A stretch of 64,000 bases of DNA, taken from contig CAWCZR010000016.1 in assembly GCA_963800135.1 (NCBI GenBank), positions 1-64,000 of the forward strand, read 5' to 3'. The translations under genes were made by a program, and so were the position numbers. Source of the DNA: DASPSM01 sp963800135. Lineage in GTDB: Bacteria > Planctomycetota > Planctomycetia > Planctomycetales > Planctomycetaceae. Under the pieces are notes generated by a model. That model made no database searches, was not told the DNA's origin, and saw nothing but the letters and a program-made list of their open reading frames with translations. Of the stretch, positions 23,300 through 32,462 are shown piece by piece. How positions within the stretch are numbered: the first letter of the stretch is position 1; every line of letters starts with the position of its first letter.

Positions 23300-23860
23300 A
23301 TGGTTGAGTGCAATCAACGTTACGCGCTGGGCGCGACTCTGCGAGCGATCCTGTTATGTGTTTGCGGCGCGCTATTGGCGGGCTGTCGCGGCAATACTGC
23401 CGATCGCTTGGAGCAGGCGTTTCGGGACGCGGGAACCAGCAAGGCGACGGTCGCGCCCATGGCCGGTATCGTCACCGTCGACGGGATGGCCCCCGAGCCG
23501 TTCACACTGGTAATGCTCTGGGATCCAAAGAAGCCGGAAGGCGGCGTGCTGCGAGCCATCTGCGACTCGGAGGGGCGCTTCGCCTTCACCAGCTACGATC
23601 GCGGCGACGGCGTGCCCCCCGGCACGTACGTGGTGCTCTTTGCCCGCCTCAACATGGGAGGCCGCCTGGGCAATTTTGACGGTCCCGATCTGCTCAACAA
23701 TCTTTACAACGATCCCGACAAGAACGCGGCGGATCCCGAATTCCAGATCACGGTGAGCGAGCCGGGCAAGTCGGACTACCACTTCAATCTCGGAATCGCG
23801 GGCAAGCCGTCAGCCACACCCGGTCCCCACGCAGTGACCGAACTCCGCGCCGCGACTTGA
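23300..23860 (+). CDS. Small lipoprotein associated with DUF1559 protein
   Basis: Encodes 186 residues. Lipobox LLAGC (ALLAGCRGN) at about residues 25-29 predicts a lipid-anchored periplasmic protein. The mature part is beta-rich: MAGIVTVDGMAPEPFTLVML, EGRFAFTSYDRGDGVPPGTY and VVLFARLNMGG. This resembles the transthyretin-like/carboxypeptidase-regulatory-like domain (G-x-V-x-x-DG-x-P ... GxFxFxxyxxGDGxPPGxY) of the lipoproteins often encoded after DUF1559 genes. The gene begins 107 bases after the DUF1559 stop. Function unknown; a structural or accessory role for the pseudopilin is inferred from position only. Confidence 0.75.
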   Translation: MVECNQRYALGATLRAILLCVCGALLAGCRGNTADRLEQAFRDAGTSKATVAPMAGIVTVDGMAPEPFTLVMLWDPKKPEGGVLRAICDSEGRFAFTSYDRGDGVPPGTYVVLFARLNMGGRLGNFDGPDLLNNLYNDPDKNAADPEFQITVSEPGKSDYHFNLGIAGKPSATPGPHAVTELRAAT

Positions 23861-24372
23861 TCACGATTGCTGCGACAGCTGGAAAACTGGGAAGGTCACG
23901 CATCTCAGTCAGACCGGGCATTTCAACGATACGGCACATCTCAACGATTCGGGGCAACGCTCGCATACAGCGCAGCCCGATCAATGCCGGCAAGATGGGG
24001 CAGGCAACTGGGCTCGCTGACGGCGGGTAAACCGGGGGCGGAGGCGTCGATCGGGCGATTCACTGAATGCGCTCGGAAATCGGGCCGAAATAACGAATAC
24101 GGCCACGTTGCAGCGACTGTGCGTTTCTTAATCTTCCGACCGACTGTCCCCGCCGGAAGATGTTGCCGTAGCCGGGTTTGCTGCCGTTTCGTAGAGTCTT
24201 CGCCTCAACTGGGCGTTCGCCGCTACGGCTGCGGTTGGTCGCGATCTTCGTGCGTCGATTTTCAGTGCCAAAATTTCCAGTGCCTGACTGGTGACGGACG
24301 GCCCTTGCGCACGGCCTCCGCCCGCCGGACGGGCGTTCTTGTCTCCATTGGTCGATCGCTGAACGGGGTTCC
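23861..24372. other. Spacer of 512 bases with no gene recognised
   Basis: Near 23915-23955 a short motif recurs (TTTCAACGATACGG, then CTCAACGATTCGG). Otherwise nothing stands out: no long palindrome, no motif-bearing open frame. The promoter of the downstream three-gene locus should lie in its last part. Confidence 0.4.
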
Positions 24373-27327
24373 ATGCGGCGCTCCCAGGCTGTCCACGAAA
24401 CGTCGGTGGGGCTGTTTGCCTTTCTCGACGTTTTGATGTCGACGATGGGATCGTTGATCCTCGTGCTGATGATCGTTTCGCCCAAGATCCGCCAGGAAAA
24501 AATTGCCAAGGCGGCAACCGAGGTGGCTCGCGACGTCGTCAAGATCGACACGAAACCGACGCCCACACCGGCTCCCGCGCCAGCACCTGCGGTCGTGCCG
24601 AAGCGCGAAACGATCGACCTCAATGCCAAGTTCGCCACGCACGTTGCCGAGCTCACCAGCCAGGCGGACGACAAGCGACGCACCGCGGCCGATGCCCAGC
24701 ACGAGTTGGCGATAGCCCGCGACCGCACGCAGAAGGTTCACGAGACCCGCGAACAGCTCGAGCATGAGCTGGCCGACTTGCGGGCCGCCAAGACTCGTCT
24801 GCTGGCGTCGGTCGAAGACCTCTCGGCCGAAGGGGTGAAGGTGGAAACCGAGCTGGCGCGGCGCGGCTCGCGGCTGCGGAAAATCCGCGATCACATCGCG
24901 CACGAGTCAACCGAGTATGCGTTCGTCGCCTACGACGGCGTCTCCGGCACGACCCGTCGACCGATCCTCATCGAGTGCTCCGACGACCGCATCAAGTTCG
25001 TCCAAGAAAATATCACGCTCACGTCGGCGGACATCACCGGGTTCACGAGCGTGGCCAACCCGCTGCTCTCCGGGGCCGAGGCGCTGCTCGACTACTGGTC
25101 CACGCACTCGTCCGCCAATGAGCCGAAGCCCTACGTGCTGATGGTCGTGCGGCCGAGCGGCACGCTCTCGTATTACTTCGCCCGTAACCTGCTCGAGCGG
25201 ATGAAGGCACCGTTCGGCTATGAGTTGTTGCCCGAAGATCAGAAGTTGTCAGCCCCCCGGCCCGATCCGCAGGCGACGCTCGCCTGTCGCGAGGCCATCG
25301 ATCGCGCCATCGCCAAACGTGACTCCGTCTTCAACCAGGTCTTCGCCACGACCGGCGGTTCGAGGCGCGACCCGCTTCGCCGCGGACCCGGAGGCGCGGG
25401 CGGAGATCTCCCCGGCCTCAACGGAAACGGCACGCCAGGAGGCTCGAAGGACGGCAGCGGCGTCGGGCCCAACGGAACGGGCGGCGGCGCGAGCGGCAAG
25501 GGCGCGGGTTCGACCTGGACCTTCGCCGATCCGTTCGACCTGACGTCTGGTGGTGTGAGAGTCGCTGGGAAAGGCACGGCCGGCGCGAGCAGTGATGCGC
25601 TCGTCGCGTCGGGCAACACGGCCCAAGGCGCAGCGGGCGGCAACGGCGCTGGCCCGGGAGGATCGGCCAACGGCGGCCTCGACGGCAGCGGGTCAAGCAA
25701 GTCGGGATCGGGCAGTGACGGAGCGGCAGGTGCTGGAGCAGGCGGTACAGGACCGGGTGGCACGAGTGCGGCCGGCGGGACCGAACTCGGCGGTGTGGCC
25801 CAGGCGAACGGCGGTTCGGCAAACGGAAACGGTGGCGACGGCACGGGCGGTCGCGGTAATGGCAGCGGCCCGTCCGGTCCATTGGTCGGAGGCGGAGCAG
25901 CGGGGGGCACGGGTCCGAACGGAAGTGGAACGGGTGCCGGCGCTGCGGGTGGTTTGCCCGCGGTTGGCGGACTCGGCTCAGGCGGACTCGGCGCAAATGG
26001 ACAGGGAGGCGGCGGAACTGGCGGCAATCTGGTCGCGGGTGGACTCGGTCCCAATGGCGCGGCCGGCATGGGTAATCGCGGCCCAAATGGCACGACTGCG
26101 AATGGCGGCGGTCTGACTTCCGGCGCTCCGGACGGTTCGCTGACTGCAGGGGCGATGAACGGCACGAACAATTCGCCGAACGGGCCCAACGGCACCGATC
26201 CAAACGCGAACACCAACGGCAAACCGCCCGGCGCGTCCGGAGGCTCGGGACTTTCGCCCAGCGGCGATCTGCTCGCGGCGAGCCCGAATGTAAATGGTCC
26301 GAATCCAAACGGCCCGAATGGCGGCGCCGGCGCGGACGGGCAGCCGGGCGGAGCGCGCTCCGACGAGCCTTTTGAGTTGCTGCCGACGCCAGGAGCCGGC
26401 AAGGGTCCGGGCATGGACGGCGCCATGCCGGGCGAACTCGGCAATGCAACAAGCGGCGGCGACCTCGCGCCCTCCGGCGCGGCTGGGTCGCCGCAATCCG
26501 GCCTGGCGCCTGCCGGGTCGTCGTCTGCCGATTTGGGATCCGGGCCGACGACGCCCATTCTGCAAACCGGCACCGGCGGTTCGCAGTTGGGCGTGCCGAG
26601 CGGCGGCTTCGGCAGCGCGAGCGGAATGAGTGGCGGCAGCGGCGGCGGCACTGGTCAGCCCGATAGTCTCGGGAGTAGCTCGGGTCAGCCCGCTACCGCG
26701 GCACTCAGTTCGGGACAACCCATGTCCTCCGATCCGGGAACCACCAGCCCGCAGGGGGACTCGGCCTCTTCGTCCGGCCCGTCTGCCGGCAGTCCGAGCG
26801 GCGGCGCACCGGGCGGCGGCAGTCCCGGTGGCGGCAGCATGGGCAGCGATGGCGGCGATGCGGGCCAGTCGGCCAGCGGCTCGGTCGACGCGTCGGCCGG
26901 AGCGGGCGGCGTGCCCAGCCTGGGACACGGGGGCGACGACACACCCGACAACAGCTTTGCCACACGTCATTGGGGCTACTCGACGCCGCAAGCGCACGTG
27001 GGCTTCAACCACGACGTGAGTGTTTGGATCGGCGCGCATTCGATCGTGGTCGGCAGCCAGCCGCCGATTCCGATCAGCCGCGCGGAATCGGCGCCGCGAT
27101 TGGCCGCGCTCGTCGTCCCCGCGCTCGATCGCGAAGCGCGGACCTGGGGCCGGCCGCCCGACCACTTGTACTGGGTGCCCAACGTCAAGTTCGTGGTGAG
27201 CCCCGGCGGCAACGTGACGTACGAACGCCTGCGACCGGTCATGCAGAGGCACGGAATGGTCTCGTCGATCGAGTATCGGCTCGAGCTGGAATCGCCGCGG
27301 CAAACTTTCCATTCGTGGGTGCAGTAG
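24373..27327 (+). CDS. ExbD/TolR-like membrane protein with a ~500-residue Gly/Asn/Ser linker
   Basis: Encodes 984 residues. One membrane helix at residues 12-36 carries an aspartate (FLDVLMSTMGSLILVLMIVS, Asp19), as in ExbD/TolR/MotB. Next come a Pro/Ala linker, a coiled coil (about 75-170, THVAELTSQADDKRRTAADA), and a periplasmic alpha/beta domain at 180-300 with PILIECSDDRIKF and YVLMVVRPSGTLSYYFARNL. Residues about 330-850 are low-complexity Gly/Asn/Ser/Ala/Pro. The last 120 residues are another folded domain (HLYWVPNVKFVVSPGGNVTY) resembling the first. The stop is 2 bases before the next ATG. With the ExbD-like and MotA/TolQ/ExbB-like genes that follow, it probably forms an ion-driven motor in the inner membrane. 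The long linker could span the periplasm. Confidence 0.7.
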   Translation: MRRSQAVHETSVGLFAFLDVLMSTMGSLILVLMIVSPKIRQEKIAKAATEVARDVVKIDTKPTPTPAPAPAPAVVPKRETIDLNAKFATHVAELTSQADDKRRTAADAQHELAIARDRTQKVHETREQLEHELADLRAAKTRLLASVEDLSAEGVKVETELARRGSRLRKIRDHIAHESTEYAFVAYDGVSGTTRRPILIECSDDRIKFVQENITLTSADITGFTSVANPLLSGAEALLDYWSTHSSANEPKPYVLMVVRPSGTLSYYFARNLLERMKAPFGYELLPEDQKLSAPRPDPQATLACREAIDRAIAKRDSVFNQVFATTGGSRRDPLRRGPGGAGGDLPGLNGNGTPGGSKDGSGVGPNGTGGGASGKGAGSTWTFADPFDLTSGGVRVAGKGTAGASSDALVASGNTAQGAAGGNGAGPGGSANGGLDGSGSSKSGSGSDGAAGAGAGGTGPGGTSAAGGTELGGVAQANGGSANGNGGDGTGGRGNGSGPSGPLVGGGAAGGTGPNGSGTGAGAAGGLPAVGGLGSGGLGANGQGGGGTGGNLVAGGLGPNGAAGMGNRGPNGTTANGGGLTSGAPDGSLTAGAMNGTNNSPNGPNGTDPNANTNGKPPGASGGSGLSPSGDLLAASPNVNGPNPNGPNGGAGADGQPGGARSDEPFELLPTPGAGKGPGMDGAMPGELGNATSGGDLAPSGAAGSPQSGLAPAGSSSADLGSGPTTPILQTGTGGSQLGVPSGGFGSASGMSGGSGGGTGQPDSLGSSSGQPATAALSSGQPMSSDPGTTSPQGDSASSSGPSAGSPSGGAPGGGSPGGGSMGSDGGDAGQSASGSVDASAGAGGVPSLGHGGDDTPDNSFATRHWGYSTPQAHVGFNHDVSVWIGAHSIVVGSQPPIPISRAESAPRLAALVVPALDREARTWGRPPDHLYWVPNVKFVVSPGGNVTYERLRPVMQRHGMVSSIEYRLELESPRQTFHSWVQ

Positions 27328-27329
27328 CC

Positions 27330-28430
27330 ATGTCGCGCCGACGTCACTCCGATGAGATCGAGTTCGGCTCCGACTCGTTTCTCGACATCGTCGCCAACAT
27401 CGTCGGCATCCTGATCATTCTGATCGTGGTGGCTGGGATCAAGGCGGGCACGGCCCCCATCACGGCCGAGCGTTTGGCCGAATATCTGCGAACGCACGTG
27501 AAGACGCCGACGCCCAAGGTCGAAGCCGCGGCCGCTCCCACTCCGGCCGAACTGCCCAAAGAACCGCCGCACCTCGAGCCGCTGGTCATTCCCCCTTCGC
27601 CCGCACTGATCCAGCAGGCCGACGCGCTCAAGGCGGAGATCGCCTCGCTCAAGTCCGCGAGCGAGACGGCGGCCGGCGAGGTCGAGCAGGCCAGTCGCGA
27701 CGAACAGGCCGACAACCAGGCCATTGCCGGCTTGCGACAAGCGATCGACACCGAGGCGGCCGAATTGGGAACCGACAAGTCAAAACTGGCTAACACCGAG
27801 AGCCAGTTGGCCGCCAAGAAGACAGGCCTGCTCCAGCTGGAAGTCGACGTGCAGCGGGCCGAGGCCGTCAAGCCGAAGGTCGCCACGCTCAAGCACAAAC
27901 TCACGCCACTGGGGCGGGAGATCAACGGCAAAGAACTGCATTTCCGCCTGCTCAACAACCGCGTCGCCTTTCTACCGCTGGAAGAACTGATCCAACGACT
28001 GCGGCCGATGATTCTCCGCAATCGGGAGCGGCTGATGCGTGACGGCGTCAAGCGGGGCGAGATCGGTCCCGTTGCCGGCTTCCACATGGAGTACGTGATC
28101 GAGGCGCGGCGGCTGTCTGCGATGGAAGAATTGCGAGCGGGAACGTCCGCCTCCATCAATCTCAGCTCGTGGAGACTCGTGGCCGAGCCCGACCTGGAAA
28201 CCGAGAGCGGCGAAGAAGCCGTGCGGAACAACGGCGACTTCGTCCGCCGGCTCCGCGATGCCGACGCCGACACCACGATCACCTTTTGGGTCTACCCCGA
28301 TAGCTACGCGCTTTACCGCCAGCTGCAGGAGTTCGCCCATCACGAAAACTTCACCGTCGCCGCGCGGCCCATTCCGTTCGGCGTTCCGATCGCCGGCTCC
28401 CCGCAGGGCTCGCGATCGTCGGGTCAGTAA
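27330..28430 (+). CDS. Second ExbD/TolR-like membrane protein with coiled coil
   Basis: Encodes 366 residues. One N-terminal membrane helix with aspartate at the same place as its neighbour (SFLDIVANIVGILIILIVVA, Asp19). Residues about 85-200 form a Lys/Glu/Ala coiled coil (ADALKAEIASLKSASETAAG; LANTESQLAAKKTGLLQLEV). The C-terminal 150 residues are alpha/beta (GFHMEYVIEARRLSAMEELR; TITFWVYPDSYALYRQLQEF). The last stretch is alignable by eye with the periplasmic domains of the upstream 984-residue protein. There is no OmpA/peptidoglycan-binding motif, so it is not a standard MotB. Two bases separate it from the upstream gene, hence co-translation. Confidence 0.7.
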   Translation: MSRRRHSDEIEFGSDSFLDIVANIVGILIILIVVAGIKAGTAPITAERLAEYLRTHVKTPTPKVEAAAAPTPAELPKEPPHLEPLVIPPSPALIQQADALKAEIASLKSASETAAGEVEQASRDEQADNQAIAGLRQAIDTEAAELGTDKSKLANTESQLAAKKTGLLQLEVDVQRAEAVKPKVATLKHKLTPLGREINGKELHFRLLNNRVAFLPLEELIQRLRPMILRNRERLMRDGVKRGEIGPVAGFHMEYVIEARRLSAMEELRAGTSASINLSSWRLVAEPDLETESGEEAVRNNGDFVRRLRDADADTTITFWVYPDSYALYRQLQEFAHHENFTVAARPIPFGVPIAGSPQGSRSSGQ

Positions 28431-28455
28431 GTCGTTCGGACTTTAAAAGGCCGTT

Positions 28456-28550
28456 TAAACCACCAGGACACCAAGGACACTGAGCGATTCTGGACTCATT
28501 GCGAACCAAGAAAAAGTCCGATCTTGGTGCCCTTGGTGTCTTGGTGGTTA
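28456..28550. repeat. Long-armed inverted repeat (about 25-bp arms)
   Basis: The left arm at 28456-28480 (key text CCACCAGGACACCAAGGACAC) and the right arm at 28527-28550 (key text GTGCCCTTGGTGTCTTGGTGG) are reverse complements with few mismatches; the loop is 46 bases. The same sequence family recurs at 60231-60314. It lies between the second ExbD-like gene and the MotA-like gene, and could attenuate transcription between them. Confidence 0.75.
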
Positions 28551-28656
28551 TCAACTCTTAAACGAAGTCGGATTGACAGTCTGCCGCGGACGGGGGTCTA
28601 ATCCCGCCCGCGCGGATGCCCCATTTTGCCGCGATCTCGTTTACCTCGAGGCTTCG

Positions 28657-29926
28657 ATGTCCAAGCAACGCAAGTCGATTAAGCCGCACAGCGATCCGTC
28701 GTTCATCCTGGCGGCAATCGTCACGGCCGCGTTCTATTACACGGTCTCCTTGCCGTCGATGCGTGGCACGCTGCTGCATCACTACACCACCGAACACGCG
28801 GTCGAGTACGTGATCGTCGCCATCTTCATCTGGGGCATCATCGACATCCTGTTGAAGCTCCTTTCCTTCCCGCGCGAGATCGTCGCCCTGCGGCAAACTT
28901 GGCTGCCTTCGCGCCAGGGACGCGAGCCGATGAGCCAGGCCCAGGTGCTCCTGGATGACGTCCGCTCGCGACCGCAGTGGCTGGTCAATTCGCGAGTCGG
29001 CCGGCGGCTCGTGAACGCGCTCGAATACGTCACCGACCGCTGCTCCGCCCGCGACTATCGCGAGCACCTCCGCTACCTCTCCGAACAGGACGAGGACAGC
29101 TCGCACGCCGCCTACGTGTTGATCCGCTTCGTGATCGGCATCACGCCCGTGCTCGGCTTCCTGGGCACCGTCATCCATTTCGGCACCGCGCTCTCCGGCA
29201 TCTCGTTCAGTGAGATGTCCGAAAAGCTGCCCACGGTCGTCGGCGAGATGGGCACCGCCTTCAACACCACGTCGGTCGCGCTCATCGCCGCCATGACCAT
29301 GATGTTCTCGCTCTTCGTCTGCCAGCGAATTGAACGCAGCATGCTGCAGGCCATCGATCGGCTCGTCGATCGCGAACTATTACGCCGCTTCGAGTTCAAA
29401 GATCCGAGCATCACGCCATTCCTGTCGGCCGTGCAGGCGGCCAATGACGAAGCACTCGCGGCGATCAACACGACCTTGCAGCGGCAGATCGAAGTTTGGA
29501 TGGCGGCTCTCGATTCGGTCTTTCAGCGATTCGACGACCGCCAGCAGCACGAACTGGGCCACTGGCAACACGTGCTCGAAACATTCGAACAGCGCCACGA
29601 AGCCCACGACGTCACGCTCCACGAACAGCTCCGCGGATCGATCGCGCTCGTCGACGCGCGGCACGACAACCAGTTCGTACAGCTGCAGGCCCTGCTCGAG
29701 CGGGCCGTCGGCGCTCGCGACGATTTCGCCGCCTTCCTCAAGAACGCTCGACGAAATCACCCGCGGCGAGGGCCGGCTCATCGAGCTGCAGGAGTCGCTC
29801 TCGGACAATCTCCGCGTGCTGCACGAAACGCAGCAAATCGACAAGGCCCTCCACGGCCTGACCGCAGCCATCCACCTCCTAACCGCCCGCCACCACCAAT
29901 CCGGCCCTCACTCCGCCGCCGCCTAG
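28657..29926 (+). CDS. MotA/TolQ/ExbB proton-channel family protein, one frameshift
   Basis: The start is ATG 28657 (MSKQRKSIKPHSDPSF). Membrane helices lie at about residues 15-32, 48-70, 150-178 and 200-230. The last two carry the family signature: RFVIGITPVLGFLGTVIHFG and EMGTAFNTTSVALIAAMTMM, the pore-lining helices of MotA/TolQ/ExbB. A ~170-residue C-terminal coiled coil follows (QQHELGHWQHVLETFEQRHE). The frame breaks near 29750; the next frame continues LDEITRGEGRLIELQESLSD and ends SGPHSAAA at 29926. The break hides about 55 residues. It probably works with the two upstream single-span proteins as the channel of an ion-driven complex. The cytoplasmic coiled coil is longer than in ExbB. 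Confidence 0.8.
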
Positions 29927-30663
29927 GCAGGGGCACGCCCCTGCACCCGGTGCGGATGGTGCCCGAGGGCAAAGATGCTCCTTGCCGCGGCACGCGTTAA
30001 CCGTGCAGGTGTCGCGGTCAAGCACGTCGTCTCATGCCGACGTTCTAGCGGCGCCTAGACCTTCGCCAGAACCAGAATGAAGTTCCGCGGAGCCGATTTT
30101 CTCGGTGAAACGATGTGTCCCGTCCCGCGGTGAGTCCAAAGTCCCGCGGTCCAAAGTCCAAAATCAGGATTGCAAGCCAATGATCTTGGACCCTGGACCC
30201 AAACGGACGTGTCCCGACCCACCGACCCACCGGCCAATCTCTTTCCATCTCGACTTCCCGGTCCCGTCCCTGTCTTCCCCCTCGCCCGCCCGCTTCGGGT
30301 GGACTTCGGCGAGCTCAGTCGAGCCGGAGAGGGTTGGCTTGCGACGAGCTCAGTCGAGTCAGGTGAGGGCCAAATTCCGCGAGTTTTCTCGGTGAAACAA
30401 CGAGTCCCGTCCCGGCCGGCGTTGTCCAAAGTCCCGGGTCCAAAGTCCAAAATCGGGATCGCGAGGGATCTTCGACCTTGGACCTCACAGTTTGGACTTG
30501 GACGTTTTTCGCGTCCCGTCCCCGTGCAATCATCTAGGTGACGGACCGTTTCTCCGAGGTTTCTCCGGTGAAACAACGTGTCCCGTCCCGCCGTTTCCGA
30601 CTTTGGACCTTGGACTGGTTTGACGCTGCCGGGGATCCTTTTTTGTTCCCGGCGGGGATCCTT
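29927..30663. repeat. Repeat-rich spacer with three copies of a ~70-base element
   Basis: Three related copies start at about 30097, 30384 and 30560. Each begins TTTCTC-GGTGAAAC, runs through GTGTCCCGTCCCG (or GAGTCCCGTCCCG) and then text like TCCAAAGTCCAAAATC. Between copies 1 and 2 a stretch reads GAGAGGGTTGGCTTGCGACG and AGCTCAGTCGAGTC. The complementary strand of 59940-60550 carries closely related text. No open frame here has protein character; the translations are Arg/Pro/Ser shadows. Confidence 0.6.
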
Positions 30664-30996
30664 TCACCAGCGGCCGAGACTCTGCAGACCGCGGACGCCG
30701 CGCAACCACGCCGAGAGAAGCCGAGCGCAATCCGCGCGCAGGCGATCGCTCGCATGCCAAAAGCCGCTAACTCCATTGAGCCACAAAAGCCCGATTCGGC
30801 CAAGATCAGTTTCGCGAAATCCGGGCTTGGCCGGCCGCGCTAGATTGGCCGCTGGTCGTGCACGAAGCGGTTTTCTTGAATGCTGGTAAATCCTCGTGGC
30901 TGGCCCAACGGAAAGGGGGTACAGCAAGAGCAGCGCGGCCATCGTCCAGCAGATTCGCGCCCGCGAGCGTTTCTTCGGCTCCTCGCTCGCCGTCAT
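30664..30996 (-). CDS. Possible small membrane protein, probably frameshifted
   Basis: From ATG 30996 the N-terminus looks genuine: a Lys/Arg-rich start (EEPKKRSRARICW) and one membrane helix (TMAALLLLYPLSVGPATRIY). This LLxYPLSxGPA pattern is common in short planctomycete membrane proteins. After about residue 45 the translation becomes shadow-like, and a neighbouring frame ends early (ENRFVHDQRPI then stop), so the true C-terminus is uncertain. Function unknown. Confidence 0.35.
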   Translation of the reverse strand: MTASEEPKKRSRARICWTMAALLLLYPLSVGPATRIYQHSRKPLRARPAANLARPAKPGFRETDLGRIGLLWLNGVSGFWHASDRLRADCARLLSAWLRGVRGLQSLGRW

Positions 30997-31036
30997 TCTG
31001 GCATTGAGTCACTGCGTGAGATGGCGGAGAGTCGCG

Positions 31037-31270
31037 CTAAACCGCGTCGATTTTTTCGATCGAAAACCGCAGGCCGGCGATGGTGACCCCCTCGGGTAGG
31101 GCGATGATCGCCTGGCGGGCCTCGTCGGGCGTGTCGAAAATCGCCGCTTCGTGTCGCTCGACCAGGCGGCGAAACCCTAGCGAACTCGGCAGGCCAATAT
31201 AACTCACGTGGACGTTATCCACGGCTCGAATGACGCATCTCACGGCAATCGCCTCGCACAGTCGACTCAT
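31037..31270 (-). CDS. Small unknown protein downstream of PilZ gene
   Basis: Encodes 77 residues from ATG 31270: MSRLCEAIAVRCVIRAVDNV then HVSYIGLPSSLGFRRLVER and DEARQAIIALPEGVTIAGLR. Strand-helix alternation suggests a small ferredoxin-like or KTSC-like fold, but there is no diagnostic motif. It starts 16 bases after the PilZ gene, so they are probably co-transcribed. The frame is open upstream to 31384, but that part overlaps the PilZ gene and lacks protein character. Confidence 0.5.
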   Translation of the reverse strand: MSRLCEAIAVRCVIRAVDNVHVSYIGLPSSLGFRRLVERHEAAIFDTPDEARQAIIALPEGVTIAGLRFSIEKIDAV

Positions 31271-31286
31271 CACGCGATCTCCGCCG

Positions 31287-31664
31287 TCAATTGGTCCGGG
31301 CGAAAAACTCGCACGCGATCTCGAAGTATTGCTTGAGCTGGCGGCAGCGAACCACCTTCGCGTAAACCGTCCCAAGATCACCACGATCCAAGGTCAAGCG
31401 CAGCCACTCGGTGCGGATGCACCGAGTGTGAATCAAGCTCATGCCCCCGGTCGAAATGTTGCAGCACAGGGCCAGGACGGGCTCGCTGGTCGCCTCGAAT
31501 CGCCCGTCGACCGGCTGCGCGGCGACCTCGATCAACAGCGGGTAGCGCCGCTCACGCCCCTTTTGGAGGCCCCGATAATTGGCCTGCACCAACTCGTGCA
31601 CAAAATCCACCATCGCCGACGAGGGCGCGTTCAGCTGGTCCTGCTCACACGCTTCGGTGGTCAT
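31287..31664 (-). CDS. PilZ-domain protein (probable cyclic-di-GMP binder)
   Basis: Encodes 125 residues. The PilZ hallmarks are the basic motif ERRYPLLIEV and the later NISTGGMSLIHTR, corresponding to RxxxR and (D/N)xSxxG with the usual spacing of about 35 residues; in this protein the Asp is replaced by Asn, as in many functional PilZ domains. C-terminal strands include AKVVRCRQLKQYFEIACEFF. It would read out cyclic-di-GMP. It lies 184 bases downstream of the FixJ-like regulator on the same strand, so it may be a member or target of that regulon. Confidence 0.75.
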   Translation of the reverse strand: MTTEACEQDQLNAPSSAMVDFVHELVQANYRGLQKGRERRYPLLIEVAAQPVDGRFEATSEPVLALCCNISTGGMSLIHTRCIRTEWLRLTLDRGDLGTVYAKVVRCRQLKQYFEIACEFFARTN

Positions 31665-31848
31665 GGAGGTGGCTCGAAACAGTGCCGCGAGAGCCGGCTT
31701 GGTCCAGCGCGGCTGCGCTCACGAAACTCAGCGGAATAACGCTAAATTATCGTCTGGAAACTACTGTCGGCGAATGCGTATTTTACTCGGAACAAGTCAC
31801 GCTCCGGGGGGCAGGTCACAGCGGTGGTGCCGGTCGTATCGAGCGCGG

Positions 31849-32462
31849 CTACGGCTGCTCGGGACGGCCCAGCATCAGGCGCACGAGTTCGGCGTCATTG
31901 TTGACAGCCATTTTTTGGTGGACCCGAGCGCGATGCTTGGCGGCCGTGCGGTGATCGATCTGTAGCTCGACCGCCAGCCTTTTCACCGAGTATCCGCGAA
32001 CCAACAGCTCCAGCACCTCGCGCTCGCGCTCTGTCAACCGCTCGAGCCGGGCGGCCAGATTCGGCTCGCCCCCGCGCTGGCGGCGAATCTCGGCATTGCG
32101 CTCAAGGGCGGCGCGGATTCGCTCGACGAGCAGCTTCCCGTCCGCCGGTTTTTCCAGAAAATCGAAGGCCCCCGCTTTGAACATCCTCGCGCAGGCCGGC
32201 ACGTCTCCGTGGGCGGTCAGTACGATGATCGGCAAATCGCAGCTGCGGCGGATCAATTCGTCCTGCAGCTGCAAACCGTCGATCCGCGGCATCCGAAGGT
32301 CCAACACCAGGCAGCCGGGCCGGGACGCGTCGTAGGCCTTCAGGAAGTTCTCGGCCGAATCGAAACCCTCGGCCCGCAACTTCACCGATTCGAGCAGGCA
32401 GCAAAACGAATCGAGCGCACCGAGTCGTCGTCGACGATGAACACGGTCGGTTCAGGTTTCAC
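31849..32462 (-). CDS. FixJ/NarL-type response regulator, one frameshift near the N-terminus
   Basis: Receiver domain: the start GTG 32462 reads VKPEPTVFIVDDDSVRS with the acidic Asp pair. The frame then slips near 32400, and from there CLVLDLRMPRIDGLQLQDEL gives the phospho-acceptor Asp and LPIIVLTAHGDVPACARMFK and AFDFLEKPA give the conserved Thr and Lys. The C-terminal LuxR/FixJ helix-turn-helix is LTEREREVLELLVRGYSVKR followed by LAVELQIDHRTAAKHRARVH. Its start overlaps the histidine kinase stop by about 11 bases. Together they form a FixL/FixJ-like pair. Target genes are not shown by the sequence; the PilZ gene just downstream is the obvious candidate. Confidence 0.82.

Noticed and set aside
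25239..27312. Long minus-strand open frames (up to 470 codons, Pro-rich) opposite the 984-residue gene
   Set aside because: They are the complement of Gly-rich codons (GGC/GCC), have no motifs and no signal; the plus-strand gene has a membrane helix and folded ends.
24373..29926. Zorya-type anti-phage system
   Set aside because: A MotA-like protein is present, but there is no OmpA-domain partner and no helicase or nuclease next to it; both single-span proteins are ExbD-like.
29927..30663. CRISPR array in the repeat-rich spacer
   Set aside because: The three units are about 70 bases, imperfect and irregularly spaced (287 and 176 bases), and no cas gene is present.
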